DNA from: DASRIA01 sp963724065
GTDB lineage: Bacteria > Actinomycetota > Thermoleophilia > Solirubrobacterales > JBBDJG01
Length of the DNA stretch: 64,000 nt
Direction: 5' to 3'
Assembly: GCA_963724065.1 (NCBI GenBank)
Contig: CAVRTB010000005.1
Span: 248,001 to 312,000 of the forward strand
Position 1 is the stretch's first letter, and each line of letters begins with the position of its first letter. A model generated the notes under the pieces. The model saw only the letters and a program-made list of their open reading frames with translations, searched no databases and was not told the origin of the DNA. Shown here piece by piece: positions 41,658 through 51,160 of this stretch. The translations under genes and the position numbers were made by a program.

Positions 41658-43121
41658 GCCACCCAGCTTCCCGCGTACGAGCGCGGCCGCCGCTCGCAGT
41701 TGGTGGACCTCGGCGGCGTGGAAGAAGCCGCTCGCGAAGAGCAGCGCCCAGTACGCCGGGACGAGCGCGGCCCTTGTCAGGAAGCCGATCGCGCCGGAGT
41801 CCGGCAGCAGCAGCTCCGCGGCCGCGAACAGACTCGTGGCGAGCACGACGATGCGCGCGATCCGGCCCCATTCGAGGCCGAGCGGGAAGACCCGCCGGGT
41901 CACGAGGTACATGAGCGCGACCATCACCAGGTAGGAGACGACCAGCGCGATGCCCGCCCCGACGATGCCGTAGGGCGGGATCAGCACGAGGTTCAGCACG
42001 AGGTTGCACGCCAACGCCGCCCCTGTGACGGGAAAGTTGTAGCCCGTGCGCCCGACGCGGCCAACCGCGACCGACAGCACGAGGTAGAGCGCGTAGAGGG
42101 TCACGCCGGTGGCGACCAGCGGCACGGCCTGGTAGGCGTCGAAGAACTGGGGCGCCGCGAGCGCGCGCACGACCCAGCGCGCCTCGAGCGAGAGCGCGAG
42201 CACGATCGTGAAGGCGACCAGCAGGTAGTACGTAACGACCATCGAGTAGGTGCGCCGCGCCTCCTCGTCGGAGCGGATCGAGTAGGCGAGCGGCGGCCAG
42301 GCGAGGTTGAAGCCGCGCACGACGACGGTGACGACCTGGCTGAACTTCACCGCGAGCGCGTACAGCCCCGCCTCCGCGAGTCCCGCGAGGCGCGCGATCG
42401 CGACGCGGTCGATGACGTTCAGCCCGTACAGCGACAGCTCCGCGGGCATCGTCGGCAGCCCGAAGCTCAGCATCGGGCGCACGGTCCGCACCGACGGGAT
42501 CAGCGCGATGCGGCGCCGATGCACCCAGAAGAGGCCGAACAGAATGACGGCGGACGCGCCGAAGTTGCCGAGCAGCAGCCCGCGCGCTCCCTCGTCGCGC
42601 ACGACCACCAGCCAGACGGTCAGCGCGATCGTGATCAGCACGTTCGCGAGGCTCGCCGTGAAGTACGCCCGCGCGCGCTCGTCGAGGCGAAACATCGCCA
42701 TCAGCAGCTCGTAGAGCGTGAACACCCACAGCCCGCCCGCGGCGATCAGCATCAGCTCGGTCTCGCGGCGGTCGAGCAGAGCCTCCGAGAGCGGGCCCGC
42801 GAACGCGGCGACCAGCAGCGCGCCGAGCGTGATCGCGATGAACAGAAACGCCACCGCGGAACGCACGACGGAGTCACGGTCCAGGGAGCGTTCGTCCTCC
42901 CGTTCGTAATAGAACCTGAGGAGCGCCTCGATGATCCCGAAGCGAAAGAAGATGCTGAGCGCGACGACCGTCGCGAGCAACACCTCGGCGGCGCCGTAGT
43001 CGGCGCGCGTCAGGTGGCGCGTGTAGACGGGCAGGAGGGCGACCGCGAACAGCTTGGAGATGACGCTCGACGCGGTGTAGGCCGCGCCGGTGGACGCCAG
43101 CCGCCTGAGGTGGGTAGCCAC
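41580..43121 (-). CDS. Wzx-like polysaccharide flippase
   Basis: Polytopic protein of 513 residues with about 12-14 helices of the MOP (Wzx/RfbX/MATE-like) superfamily. The N-terminal GAAYTASSVISKLFAVALLP and LYALAVKFSQVVTVVVRGFN are typical. It should flip undecaprenyl-linked repeat units across the membrane. The hydrophilic C-terminal tail (about 470-513) overlaps the convergent CDP-alcohol phosphotransferase gene. Confidence 0.9.
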   Translation of the reverse strand: MATHLRRLASTGAAYTASSVISKLFAVALLPVYTRHLTRADYGAAEVLLATVVALSIFFRFGIIEALLRFYYEREDERSLDRDSVVRSAVAFLFIAITLGALLVAAFAGPLSEALLDRRETELMLIAAGGLWVFTLYELLMAMFRLDERARAYFTASLANVLITIALTVWLVVVRDEGARGLLLGNFGASAVILFGLFWVHRRRIALIPSVRTVRPMLSFGLPTMPAELSLYGLNVIDRVAIARLAGLAEAGLYALAVKFSQVVTVVVRGFNLAWPPLAYSIRSDEEARRTYSMVVTYYLLVAFTIVLALSLEARWVVRALAAPQFFDAYQAVPLVATGVTLYALYLVLSVAVGRVGRTGYNFPVTGAALACNLVLNLVLIPPYGIVGAGIALVVSYLVMVALMYLVTRRVFPLGLEWGRIARIVVLATSLFAAAELLLPDSGAIGFLTRAALVPAYWALLFASGFFHAAEVHQLRAAAALVRGKLGGSGEAPEDLEALRRRTELMDEVHDAQ

Positions 43122-43163
43122 TAGATGGTAGGAACTGTCCCCATGTCGCGGGACGCGCGCGGG

Positions 43164-43212
43164 GAGCTTCGGTCGATTGACCCCCGTATAGGGGGAAAAG
43201 TGACCGAAGCTC
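43164..43212. repeat. Two-tier hairpin between wzy and wzx genes
   Basis: Outer 11-bp stem GAGCTTCGGTC/GACCGAAGCTC (43164-43174 with 43202-43212) with an inner CCCCC/GGGGG stem (43181-43185 with 43191-43195). It lies in a 125-bp gap between two minus-strand genes and could be a terminator, a leader structure for the flippase mRNA or another palindromic repeat. Confidence 0.55.
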
Positions 43213-43246
43213 GGGCCTTGCCTGGGTGACGGACGCGACGGAGCAT

Positions 43247-44830
43247 CTACGTGGCTGCCGGGACGGGGTCGGGGTGACGCCCGGGCGCGCGGGTGCGCGC
43301 CTCGCTCAGCCGGGCCAGCGGGGAAAGGGACGCACCGGCGGCGAGGATCACCCAGGTGAACGGGTCCTCGAGAAACGCCGCGTAGACCATCGTGTGCACG
43401 AGTAGGGCGACGAACATCGCCGCGAGCGCGGCGCGCGCGATCCGCAAGCCGGCGCTGCCCTCGCCGGCGGCGCTCTCGTCCCGGCGCGCGCGTGCGAACG
43501 CTCCGTTTCCGAAGAGCGCGACCAGCGCGGCGCCGATCACGGCTACGTAAGCGGCCAGGCCGAGCAGGCCCTGCTCGGCCGCGACGGTGACGGGCATCGT
43601 GTGCGACGCCGAGACGGCCTGCTGCTGGTTCCCCTTGCGCTCCTTACGGTACGCGCGCCCGAACGCGCCCGAGCCGTACCCCTGTAGAGGACGGCCGGCG
43701 AACAGCTCCAGGCCTCCACCGATCAGGTTCGAGCGCCCGCTCGTCACCTTGTTCAACCCGGACGAGCTGCCCAGGTCGATCTTCAGCGTGTCCTGGAACG
43801 CCACCGCGATCACGCCCGCGAGCAGCACCCCGGCGAGCGCGGCGGCGAGCGCGCGACGCACATCCCAGCGCAGGGCGGCCAGCACCGCGAGCCCCGCCAG
43901 CAGCGCCGCGAAGCTCGACTGCGAGAAGGTCAGCACCAGGCCGCCCCACATCACCGCGAGCAGGGCGCCCGCAGCGAGCGCCGGCCGCGGCCGGCGGCTC
44001 CAGAGCAGGAACCCAGCCACCGCCGTCATCACGAGCGCCAGGAACCGCCCGTAGACGTTCGGGTCCCAGAAGACGGAGTTGACGCGGAAATACGACTCGA
44101 ACTGGTTGGCCGTGATCACCTTGGGGTTCCAGAAGAGCTCGCGCCGGTCGTACTCCCAGAAGCCGATCACGCAGAAGACGACAGCGAGCGCGACGAGCGT
44201 TCCGAGACAGCCCAGCACGACCGCGCGCGTCCACGGCACCTCCCGCAGCAACGCGTACAGCAACGCGAATGGGACGAGGAAGAACACGACCTGCTCGAGC
44301 GCCGTGTCGAAATCCCTCGAGTACAGGGCCTGCGCTGCGTAGAGCACGACGAATACGGCGAGCGCGAGCGACAGGGGGCGGGCGGGATCCTCCAAGACCG
44401 CGTCGTCCCGGGTGCTGAGGACGCGCCATGCGAAGGCGCCACACCCTCCCGCGATCACGATGTAGAGCGGGACGAGCAGGTTCGTCGTCGTGCCCGCCGC
44501 CTCGATCGGGATGCGGAACGGCAGCACAGCGACGACCGCGATCGCGAAGGCCGCAGGGTGGCGGGCAAACGTGGCACCGAGCAAGCCCGCCAGCAGCACC
44601 CCGGCGACGGCCAGCCCGGCGAACTTCAGCGGCTCGTCCGTGAGCGAGCGGAACTGCTCGGTGTCCGCGATGTGCCCGACGAGCAGCACGGCCGTCAGCA
44701 CGAGCGCGAGCGACATCCAAAGACACCGCCGCAGCGCCCGGTGCTCGAGCAGCACGCCCGCCGCTGCGAGGGCCGCCAGCACGATTCCCAGGTCGGGCGC
44801 GGCGCCGACTACCGCGAGAGCAGGACCCAT
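43247..44830 (-). CDS. O-antigen ligase/polymerase-like membrane protein
   Basis: Polytopic protein of 527 residues with about 12-14 helices and a large outer loop (about 375-430) containing SGRSNLIGGGLELFAGRPLQ and GYGSGAFGRAYR, characteristic of the Wzy_C/O-antigen ligase family. It should polymerise or ligate lipid-linked glycan units outside the membrane. The ATG at 44830 lies inside the end of the upstream gene (22-bp overlap). The last ~25 residues are polar. Confidence 0.87.
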   Translation of the reverse strand: MGPALAVVGAAPDLGIVLAALAAAGVLLEHRALRRCLWMSLALVLTAVLLVGHIADTEQFRSLTDEPLKFAGLAVAGVLLAGLLGATFARHPAAFAIAVVAVLPFRIPIEAAGTTTNLLVPLYIVIAGGCGAFAWRVLSTRDDAVLEDPARPLSLALAVFVVLYAAQALYSRDFDTALEQVVFFLVPFALLYALLREVPWTRAVVLGCLGTLVALAVVFCVIGFWEYDRRELFWNPKVITANQFESYFRVNSVFWDPNVYGRFLALVMTAVAGFLLWSRRPRPALAAGALLAVMWGGLVLTFSQSSFAALLAGLAVLAALRWDVRRALAAALAGVLLAGVIAVAFQDTLKIDLGSSSGLNKVTSGRSNLIGGGLELFAGRPLQGYGSGAFGRAYRKERKGNQQQAVSASHTMPVTVAAEQGLLGLAAYVAVIGAALVALFGNGAFARARRDESAAGEGSAGLRIARAALAAMFVALLVHTMVYAAFLEDPFTWVILAAGASLSPLARLSEARTRAPGRHPDPVPAAT

Positions 44831-46572
44831 AGCCTGCGCATTATCCGCGCGGCGTCGGGGGAGGTGCCCAGCGCGCGGCCGATGCCATCGACCCCGATCC
44901 GCGCGACGACGCCCTCGCCGCGGCGATAGACGACGATCGCGGGCCGGGTCGCGCCCGTTCCGGCCGAGGCCAGCAGCCGCGCGCCGCGCGGCAGGCGTAG
45001 CGACTCCTCGACCGGGCCGAACGGGCCGAAGGCGCCGGGCCCGCCCGCGAAGAACCGGATGTGATCGGCGAGCACCGCGAGCGGCACGGCCTCGGGCTCG
45101 AGGCGCACCCGCTCGCCGAACGGCGCCCCCGGCGTGCGCCTCGGGGCGGCCAGCTCGCCGCCGTCGGCGCGCACGCTCCACTGGAACCCCTGCCGGCCGA
45201 TCCAAGCGACGCGTCCGCCGCCGCGCAGGTATGTGCGCACCAGCGCCTCGACCCGGTAGGTCGCGAAGCGCGGCGCGCCGGCGAAGAGGATCCCCGAATA
45301 GCGATCGAGCGTGTCCTCCGGTGCCCTCGAGAGGGCGAGGTCCGTCATGAGGTCATAGCGCAGGCGCTCACGATCGAGGAACCGCAGCAGGCTCGACTGG
45401 TCGGGCACGAAGCCCGGGGGCATGCCGTCGCCCGCGAACGGGCGCCGCGCGCTCACGCGGCGAGCCTCGGGCAGCACGTCCGGGTATCCGTCGCCGTCGG
45501 CCTCGAGCGGGTTGCGTGCCTGCCACGTGATCGCGGGAAGCACGACCAGCACGCGGCGCCGGCGCTCGCCGCGCACCACGAACGGAGTCGTATAACGGTG
45601 CGAGCCGACGCGCACCGACAGCAGCGCGACGCCCGACCTGCCCGACGGCGCGCGCGCGGCGATCGAGGAGGCGCGTGAGGAGCCGCGGTCGACGATCCGG
45701 CGCGAGCCGAGCCGGCGCACGTGCCAGCGGTAGCGCCTCCCGTCGGCGGCCACGCCGAACCTCGTGACGTCGCCGGCGCCGACCGCTCCGCGCGAGCGCG
45801 CGGCGACGTAGGTCACGGCGACCCCCGGATGGCCGCGCACCCGCCGGCGCGGGGGCGGCACCTGCACCGGCCCGACGTTACCGGCGGCGTCCTGGGCGCG
45901 CACGGCGAACAGGTAAGCGCCGGTGGGTGCCGGGGCGCCGTTCACGCGGCCGTCCCAGCGCACGGTCGACGCGCCGCGCGGAATCCGCTTCACCGCGACG
46001 AGCCGCGGCGGCCCGGCGTCCGTGCGATACACGAGCAACCGGGCGCGGCGGCTGGGCCCGGCGAAGCGCGCGATCGCGCTGTTTGCCGCGCCCGCGCCGT
46101 CGGGCGAGATCGAGTCCGGCGAGACGTACTTGACGACCGGGCGCGGCGGCGCGGTGTCCAGGAACAGCTTGCGCGGTGACGTGACCGTGCGACCCTGGCG
46201 GCGCAAACCGACGCGCAAGTGGTACTCCCCGTCGCGCGCTCCGCGACCGGCATCGGTGCGTCCGTCCCAGCGGAAGCGGTAGCGAAGCCCCCTCGAGAGC
46301 GGGAGGTCCTCCGCGAGCGTGCGCACCTCGCTGCCGCCGCGCCTCACGATCGACACCGTGACGTCGTCGGTGCGACGCAGGCGCAGCGCGAACACGGCGA
46401 TGTCGAAGCGGCCGTCGGCGTTGGGCGAGAAGCTCCGCCGAAACGTGAGCTGCTCGATCACCGGCGCGGAGCGCTTCAGGCGCGTGGTGACGAAGAAGGC
46501 CGCGAACGTCGCGGCGACGAGGCCCGCGAAGATCAGCACCGGGACGGCGCCGGACCGCCTGAGGCGACTCAC
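44809..46572 (-). CDS. Membrane-anchored protein with N,N-dimethylformamidase-like domain
   Basis: Protein of 587 residues. One N-terminal helix (about 10-30) is followed by two Ig-like/FlgD-type beta domains (about 38-135 with SFSPNADGRFDI, and 140-230) and a C-terminal domain (about 330-587) resembling the beta subunit of N,N-dimethylformamidase in ITWQARNPLEADGDGYPD, DLALSRAPEDTLDRYSGILF and the GGGRVAWIG segment. A hydrolase is not proven; in this locus it may bind or trim glycan or peptide. GTG start overlaps the upstream stop. Confidence 0.65.
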   Translation of the reverse strand: MSRLRRSGAVPVLIFAGLVAATFAAFFVTTRLKRSAPVIEQLTFRRSFSPNADGRFDIAVFALRLRRTDDVTVSIVRRGGSEVRTLAEDLPLSRGLRYRFRWDGRTDAGRGARDGEYHLRVGLRRQGRTVTSPRKLFLDTAPPRPVVKYVSPDSISPDGAGAANSAIARFAGPSRRARLLVYRTDAGPPRLVAVKRIPRGASTVRWDGRVNGAPAPTGAYLFAVRAQDAAGNVGPVQVPPPRRRVRGHPGVAVTYVAARSRGAVGAGDVTRFGVAADGRRYRWHVRRLGSRRIVDRGSSRASSIAARAPSGRSGVALLSVRVGSHRYTTPFVVRGERRRRVLVVLPAITWQARNPLEADGDGYPDVLPEARRVSARRPFAGDGMPPGFVPDQSSLLRFLDRERLRYDLMTDLALSRAPEDTLDRYSGILFAGAPRFATYRVEALVRTYLRGGGRVAWIGRQGFQWSVRADGGELAAPRRTPGAPFGERVRLEPEAVPLAVLADHIRFFAGGPGAFGPFGPVEESLRLPRGARLLASAGTGATRPAIVVYRRGEGVVARIGVDGIGRALGTSPDAARIMRRLWVLLSR

Positions 46573-47330
46573 CCCCCTCGGTCGCTACCGACCAGCACCA
46601 CCGCGTCGAAGGATCCCGCGATCTCCTCGTTGACGGAGTCGACGGGACCCGTCTTGTCGATGCCGAGCCGGTTCGCGACCGCACGCGCCGGGCGTGCCTG
46701 TCCGCTGCGGAAGAGCACCTGCGACTCGGTCTGGTCGATGCGCGCGGCGTTCCCGATCGTCCCGAGCGTGAAGCCGCCGGTGCGGAGCTCCTCGCCGACC
46801 TGGGCCGCGAGGCCCTGCACGGCGGTGCCGTTCAACACGGCGACCGTGACCCCCGACGGGTCGACGTTCACCTGGCGCTTGCCATCGCCGCCCTGGTCGC
46901 CTCCGCTCTTCTCACGCGGGCGCTCGGCGGTCGGGGCGGTGGTCGAGGTGCCGTCGTCGCCCGTGACCTGGAGCACGCCGTACGCCGCGCCGGCGGCGAT
47001 CAGCAGGCCCGCCACCGTCATCGCGATGTAGCGCCCGTATGGGATGTGGACGTTGCGGATGCGCTCGCGAAGCGGTTTTCGCTTGCGCGGCGCGGCAGCC
47101 TGCGAGAACGGGGTCGCGGGCAGCGAATGCTGAGCGGCCGGCGTCGTCGGGGCGACCTCGGTCGCCGGCTCGCCCTGCTCCGTCCCGAGCGCACGCTCGG
47201 GCGCGCGACCCGCCCAATCACGCAGCCGGCGTACGTCACGAGCCTGCGAGAAATAGAGCAGCGCGAGAATCGCCAGCCCGAGGAAGGCGGCGAACCCGAC
47301 GTACGACCCGACGCGCTCGACCAGCTCCAC
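46569..47330 (-). CDS. LytR C-terminal-domain membrane protein
   Basis: Protein of 253 residues with two membrane helices (about 8-27 and 102-122), a Pro/Ala/Thr linker between them and an extracellular LytR_C domain (about 155-250) with VTVAVLNGTAVQGLAAQVG. LytR_C domains often accompany LCP ligases that attach glycans to peptidoglycan, though no LCP catalytic domain is present here. The GTG start shares its first base with the last base of the upstream TAG stop. Confidence 0.83.
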   Translation of the reverse strand: MELVERVGSYVGFAAFLGLAILALLYFSQARDVRRLRDWAGRAPERALGTEQGEPATEVAPTTPAAQHSLPATPFSQAAAPRKRKPLRERIRNVHIPYGRYIAMTVAGLLIAAGAAYGVLQVTGDDGTSTTAPTAERPREKSGGDQGGDGKRQVNVDPSGVTVAVLNGTAVQGLAAQVGEELRTGGFTLGTIGNAARIDQTESQVLFRSGQARPARAVANRLGIDKTGPVDSVNEEIAGSFDAVVLVGSDRGG

Positions 47331-49249
47331 TAATCGACCACTACGGAGCCGGCGCCCGCCCTCACGTCCGTGTCGCCGCCGGTGTCGTCGCCCGCTTTGT
47401 CGCCGTATGCCTCCCGGGCGAGCTGCGCAAGCGTGCGCGTGAGGAAGGCCTCCTCACGGCGCGCGACCAGCTGCTCGATCCGTTCGAACACCGAGTCGAC
47501 CCAGTCGGGATCGAGAGGGGCTCGCTCGGCGCGGAGGATGCGGTCCGCCTCCGTGGGCACGGCGCGCTCGGCCGGGTGGAAGAGCTCCTCGCGCAGCTTC
47601 TCCCCAGGGCGCGGCCCGACGATATCGATCGGCACATCCTCGAGATCCTGACCGGAGAGCCGGATCATGTTGCGGGCGAGGTCGATGATCTTCACCTGCT
47701 CGCCCATCTCCAGCACGAACGTCTCCCCGCCACGCGCCAGGCGGCCCGCCCGGATCACGAGCTGAACCGACTCGGGGATCGTCATGAAATAACGCTGCAT
47801 CTCGGGGTGGGTGACGGTCACGGGGCCACCCTGCTCGATCTGCCGGCGGAAGAGCGGGACCACGCTGCCGCTCGAGCCGAGCACGTTGCCGAACCGCACG
47901 CAGCAGAAGATCGTGTGCTCGTAGCGGCGGCCGAGGGCCTCGACGATCCACTCCGCCATCGCCTTCGAGGCGCCCAGCGCGGTGGCCGGGTTGACGGCCT
48001 TGTCCGTCGACACCAGGACGAAGCGCTCCGCGCCGACGGCAGCCGCGGCCTGCGCGGTCACGCGCGTGCCGATCGCGTTGTTGCGAACCGCCTCGAGCGG
48101 GTTCTCCTCGGTCAGCGAGACGTGCTTGTAGGCGGCGGCGTGGAACACCACGTCAGGACGGAACCGCTGCATCACGTCGGTGATGCGCTGCGTCTCCTTG
48201 CAGTCACCGAGGATCGACTCGCAAGCTGTGAAGTGGCGCTCGCGGATCAGCTCGCGCTCGATCTCGAAGAGGTTGTCCTCGGCGTGGTCGAGCAGGACGA
48301 GCAGCTTGGGTCGCACCCGCGCGATCTGGCGGCACAGCTCCGAGCCGATCGAGCCTCCGGCGCCCGTCACGAGCACGATCCGGTCGCGCAGGTATGCGCC
48401 GGTCTCCTCGATGTCGAACGTCACCGGCTCGCGGCCGAGCACGTCCTCGACGCGCACCTCGCGCACCTGGCGCATCAGGTTGACAGACCCGGAGATCAGC
48501 TCGAACACGCCGGGCAGCGTCTTCACGGGGATGTCGCGGTCGCGGCACGCGCGCACGACTCGCTCGCGCAATACGCCGGGCGCCGAAGGGATCGCGATGA
48601 TCACCTCGTCGGGCTCCACGTCGTCGAGCAGGCGGTCCAGCTCCGCGGTCGTGCCGAGCACCTTCAGCTCGTGGATGCGCATGCCGCGCTTGCGCGGGTC
48701 GTCGTCCACGAAGCCGATCGGCGTCTGGCGCAGCGACGAGGTGCGCAGCATCTCGCGCGCGACCAGCTGGCCGCCCTCGCCGGCGCCGACGATCAGCACC
48801 TCCTGCCCCTTGGGCAACATCGCTCCCCGCGGCGGGCGCTCGAGCACGCTGCGGATCGCAAGCCGCACGCCACCGATCAGCGCGAGCGTCATGAGCCCGT
48901 CCATCACGGCGATCGAGCGCGGCAGGTCGCTGTCCGTCGGGGACCACACGTAGAGCGCGCCGACCATCACGAGGCTCGCGACCACGACCGCCTTGAGGAT
49001 CTGCTCGAAGTCACGCAGGCCGACGTAGCGCCACCACTTCCCGTAGAGGCCGAACGCGGCGAAGATCACGACCTTGCCGACGACCACGAACGCGATCGTC
49101 TGCCAGAGCAGGTCGCTGTAGCGCCCCGGGATCCCTTGGTCGAAGCGCAGCGCGAACGCGAGCCAGTAGGCAAGCGCCACCAGGCCCGCGTCGACCAGCA
49201 GCTGAACGAGGCGATGCCGGTAGACAGGGTCGCTCACGGCCTTGCGCAT
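47330..49249 (-). CDS. CapD/FlaA1-type nucleotide-sugar epimerase/dehydratase
   Basis: Polysaccharide biosynthesis protein of 639 residues. Four N-terminal membrane helices (about 10-125) are followed by a CoA-binding-like Rossmann domain (about 140-280, LIVGAGEGGQLVAREML) and a C-terminal SDR domain (about 290-600) with VTGAGGSIGSELCRQIARV, VFHAAAYKHVSLTE and the SKAMAEW region. Related enzymes are UDP-GlcNAc 4,6-dehydratases or epimerases. ATG 49249 is used; GTG 49282 is an alternative. Confidence 0.92.
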   Translation of the reverse strand: MRKAVSDPVYRHRLVQLLVDAGLVALAYWLAFALRFDQGIPGRYSDLLWQTIAFVVVGKVVIFAAFGLYGKWWRYVGLRDFEQILKAVVVASLVMVGALYVWSPTDSDLPRSIAVMDGLMTLALIGGVRLAIRSVLERPPRGAMLPKGQEVLIVGAGEGGQLVAREMLRTSSLRQTPIGFVDDDPRKRGMRIHELKVLGTTAELDRLLDDVEPDEVIIAIPSAPGVLRERVVRACRDRDIPVKTLPGVFELISGSVNLMRQVREVRVEDVLGREPVTFDIEETGAYLRDRIVLVTGAGGSIGSELCRQIARVRPKLLVLLDHAEDNLFEIERELIRERHFTACESILGDCKETQRITDVMQRFRPDVVFHAAAYKHVSLTEENPLEAVRNNAIGTRVTAQAAAAVGAERFVLVSTDKAVNPATALGASKAMAEWIVEALGRRYEHTIFCCVRFGNVLGSSGSVVPLFRRQIEQGGPVTVTHPEMQRYFMTIPESVQLVIRAGRLARGGETFVLEMGEQVKIIDLARNMIRLSGQDLEDVPIDIVGPRPGEKLREELFHPAERAVPTEADRILRAERAPLDPDWVDSVFERIEQLVARREEAFLTRTLAQLAREAYGDKAGDDTGGDTDVRAGAGSVVVD

Positions 49250-49340
49250 CTGCCGCAGTTTACGGGCTTGGGAACCGGACACGGCAGGCGGGCACGTCGC
49301 ATGAAGGCCGTGTTTGCAGCGTAATCGCTTCAGGCAACAT

Positions 49341-50435
49341 CTAGGCGCGGACGGTTCGGAGCGCCGCCGTGACGGCCGCGGCCGCGTGCCCGAGCGTCGG
49401 CCCCATCGGCAGGGCGAGGTTCGTGCGCGCCGCCAGCTCGGTGCCGGGGAGCTCTTCCGGGGGGCGCCACGCCGCCATCGCGGGCTGGCGGTGGACGGGC
49501 ACCCGGTAGTAGGAGCGCGCCGCGATGCCTTCCTCGGCAAGCCGCGCTGCGAGCGCGCCGGGGTCCTCTGCCCGCGTGACATAGAGGTGATGCGCGGGCT
49601 CTTCGCCGTCACGCGCGGCGGGCGGGGCGGCGAAGTCGTCGATCCCGGCGGCGGCGTATGCCGCCGCGAGCGCGCGGCGGCGCTCGTTCCAGCCGTCGAG
49701 CCGGCCCAGGACCGCCCGCAGGACGGCCGCCTGGAGCGCGTCGAGCCGTGAGTTCCAGCCGACGGCCTCGAACGTCGACTTGTCGCGCGAGCCGTGGAAG
49801 CGCAGCATCCTCGCGCGCTCGGCGAGCGCCTCGTCGTCCGTCGCGATCGCGCCGCCGTCGCCGAGGCAGAAGAGGTTCTTGGAGGGAAAGAAGCTGAATG
49901 TCGCGACGTCACCGAGGCTGCCCGCGCGCCGGCCGCCAAGTTTGGCGCCCGCGGCCTGCGCCGAGTCCTCGACGACGGCGATGCCACGCCCGTCGAGCAA
50001 CTCGCGCAGCGCGTCGACCGGAGCGACGCGGCCGAAGAGGTGGACGGCGACGACGGCCCGCGTGGCCGGGGTCAGCGCGCGCTCGACGGTCTCCGGCGTG
50101 ACGCAGAAGGTCTCCGGATCGACGTCGCAGAACACCGGCCGCGCGCCCGTGTGCGGGATCGCCTCCGCGCTCGCGTAGAAGGTGAACGAGGGGACGACCA
50201 CGTCATCGCCGGGTCCGACCCCGAGCGCCGCCAGCGAGAGCGTGATCGCGTCGGTCCCGTTCGCAACCCCGACGACATGGCCCACACCGAGGAACCCGGC
50301 CAGCTCGCGCTCGAAGGCCTCCACCTCCGGGCCGAGGATGAAGCGGCCGGACTCGAGCACGCGCGCAACGGCGGCGTCCACGTCGTCGCGCACCTCGCCC
50401 AGCTGGGCCTCCGTGTCGAACAGGGGGATCGCCAC
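49341..50435 (-). CDS. DegT/DnrJ/EryC1 sugar aminotransferase
   Basis: PLP-dependent aminotransferase of 364 residues. Lys186 in FSFFPSKNLFCLGDGG forms the Schiff base, with NGTDAI, SFTFYASAEAIPHTGA and VEDSAQAAGAKLGG supporting the family. It would aminate a 4-keto or 3-keto nucleotide sugar made by the neighbouring CapD-type enzyme, giving an amino sugar for the surface glycan. A TAGCGT box 8 nt before GTG 50435 suggests a leaderless mRNA; a TTGACA motif at 50453-50458 lies unusually close. Confidence 0.92.
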   Translation of the reverse strand: MAIPLFDTEAQLGEVRDDVDAAVARVLESGRFILGPEVEAFERELAGFLGVGHVVGVANGTDAITLSLAALGVGPGDDVVVPSFTFYASAEAIPHTGARPVFCDVDPETFCVTPETVERALTPATRAVVAVHLFGRVAPVDALRELLDGRGIAVVEDSAQAAGAKLGGRRAGSLGDVATFSFFPSKNLFCLGDGGAIATDDEALAERARMLRFHGSRDKSTFEAVGWNSRLDALQAAVLRAVLGRLDGWNERRRALAAAYAAAGIDDFAAPPAARDGEEPAHHLYVTRAEDPGALAARLAEEGIAARSYYRVPVHRQPAMAAWRPPEELPGTELAARTNLALPMGPTLGHAAAAVTAALRTVRA

Positions 50436-50443
50436 TGCCCCTC

Positions 50444-50449
50444 ACGCTA
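50444..50449 (-). promoter_or_regulatory. -10 box of leaderless DegT gene
   Basis: TAGCGT on the minus strand, 8 nt before GTG 50435. Confidence 0.4.
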
Positions 50450-50497
50450 CCCTGTCAACCCCCCGGCACGGACAGCCGATACTCATCCCTGCACGCC

Positions 50498-51160
50498 GTG
50501 TACGCCCTTTACACAGCCTCGCTCACCGAGCCGATCGTCGATTTCGCGACGAACGTCATCGGCGACCTCGGACTCGCGGGGATCTTCGGCCTGATGCTGC
50601 TGGACAGCGCATGCATCCCCACGTCGAGCGAGGCGATCATGCTGTTCGCGGGCTTCGAGGTCTCGGACGGGCGCTTCACGATGCTCGAGATCGTGCTCGC
50701 CGGGGTCCTGGGCAACCTCGTCGGCTCGTGGATCGCGTACGGGATCGGCTATTACGGCCGCGTCGAGCTGCTCGAGAAGCACGGCAAGTGGTTGCACATC
50801 ACGCCCAAGCACCTGGCCTGGGCCGACCGCTGGTTCGAGCGCTACGGCGGGCCGACCGTGTTCTTCTCGCGGATGCTGCCGGTGATCCGGACCTTCATCT
50901 CCCTGCCCGCGGGGGTCGCGCGGATGCCGTTCTGGCGATTCACCTTCTTGAGCCTCGCGGGGATCATCCCGTGGGTGCTCGCGTTCGCGCTCGTCGGCAA
51001 CGCCGTCGGGGACCGCTGGGACGAGTGGCAGAAGAGCCTGCACTACGCCGACTACGTGATCCTCGCCGGCATCGTGGGGACCGTCTTGTACCTGCTCTGG
51101 CGCCGCCGCCGCAACAAGGCCGCGGGGTCCGGCACGCCGGTCCCTGATACGACTCCCTAG
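50498..51160 (+). CDS. DedA-family membrane protein
   Basis: Protein of 220 residues with about five to six membrane helices. DedA/VTT-domain features include LLDSACIPTSSEAIMLFAG with the conserved acidic residue, GNLVGSWIAYGIGYYGR and the FFSRMLPVIRTFISLPAGVA motif with conserved arginines. Recent work on the family supports undecaprenyl-phosphate or phospholipid translocation. Its stop is followed immediately by the undecaprenyl-diphosphatase gene, consistent with a shared lipid-carrier recycling role. GTG start. Confidence 0.9.
   Translation: MYALYTASLTEPIVDFATNVIGDLGLAGIFGLMLLDSACIPTSSEAIMLFAGFEVSDGRFTMLEIVLAGVLGNLVGSWIAYGIGYYGRVELLEKHGKWLHITPKHLAWADRWFERYGGPTVFFSRMLPVIRTFISLPAGVARMPFWRFTFLSLAGIIPWVLAFALVGNAVGDRWDEWQKSLHYADYVILAGIVGTVLYLLWRRRRNKAAGSGTPVPDTTP

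Noticed and set aside
47039..49324. 761-codon plus-strand open frame opposite capD
   Set aside because: His/Arg/Asp-rich composition typical of antisense frames in high-GC genes; capD motifs on the minus strand are unmistakable.
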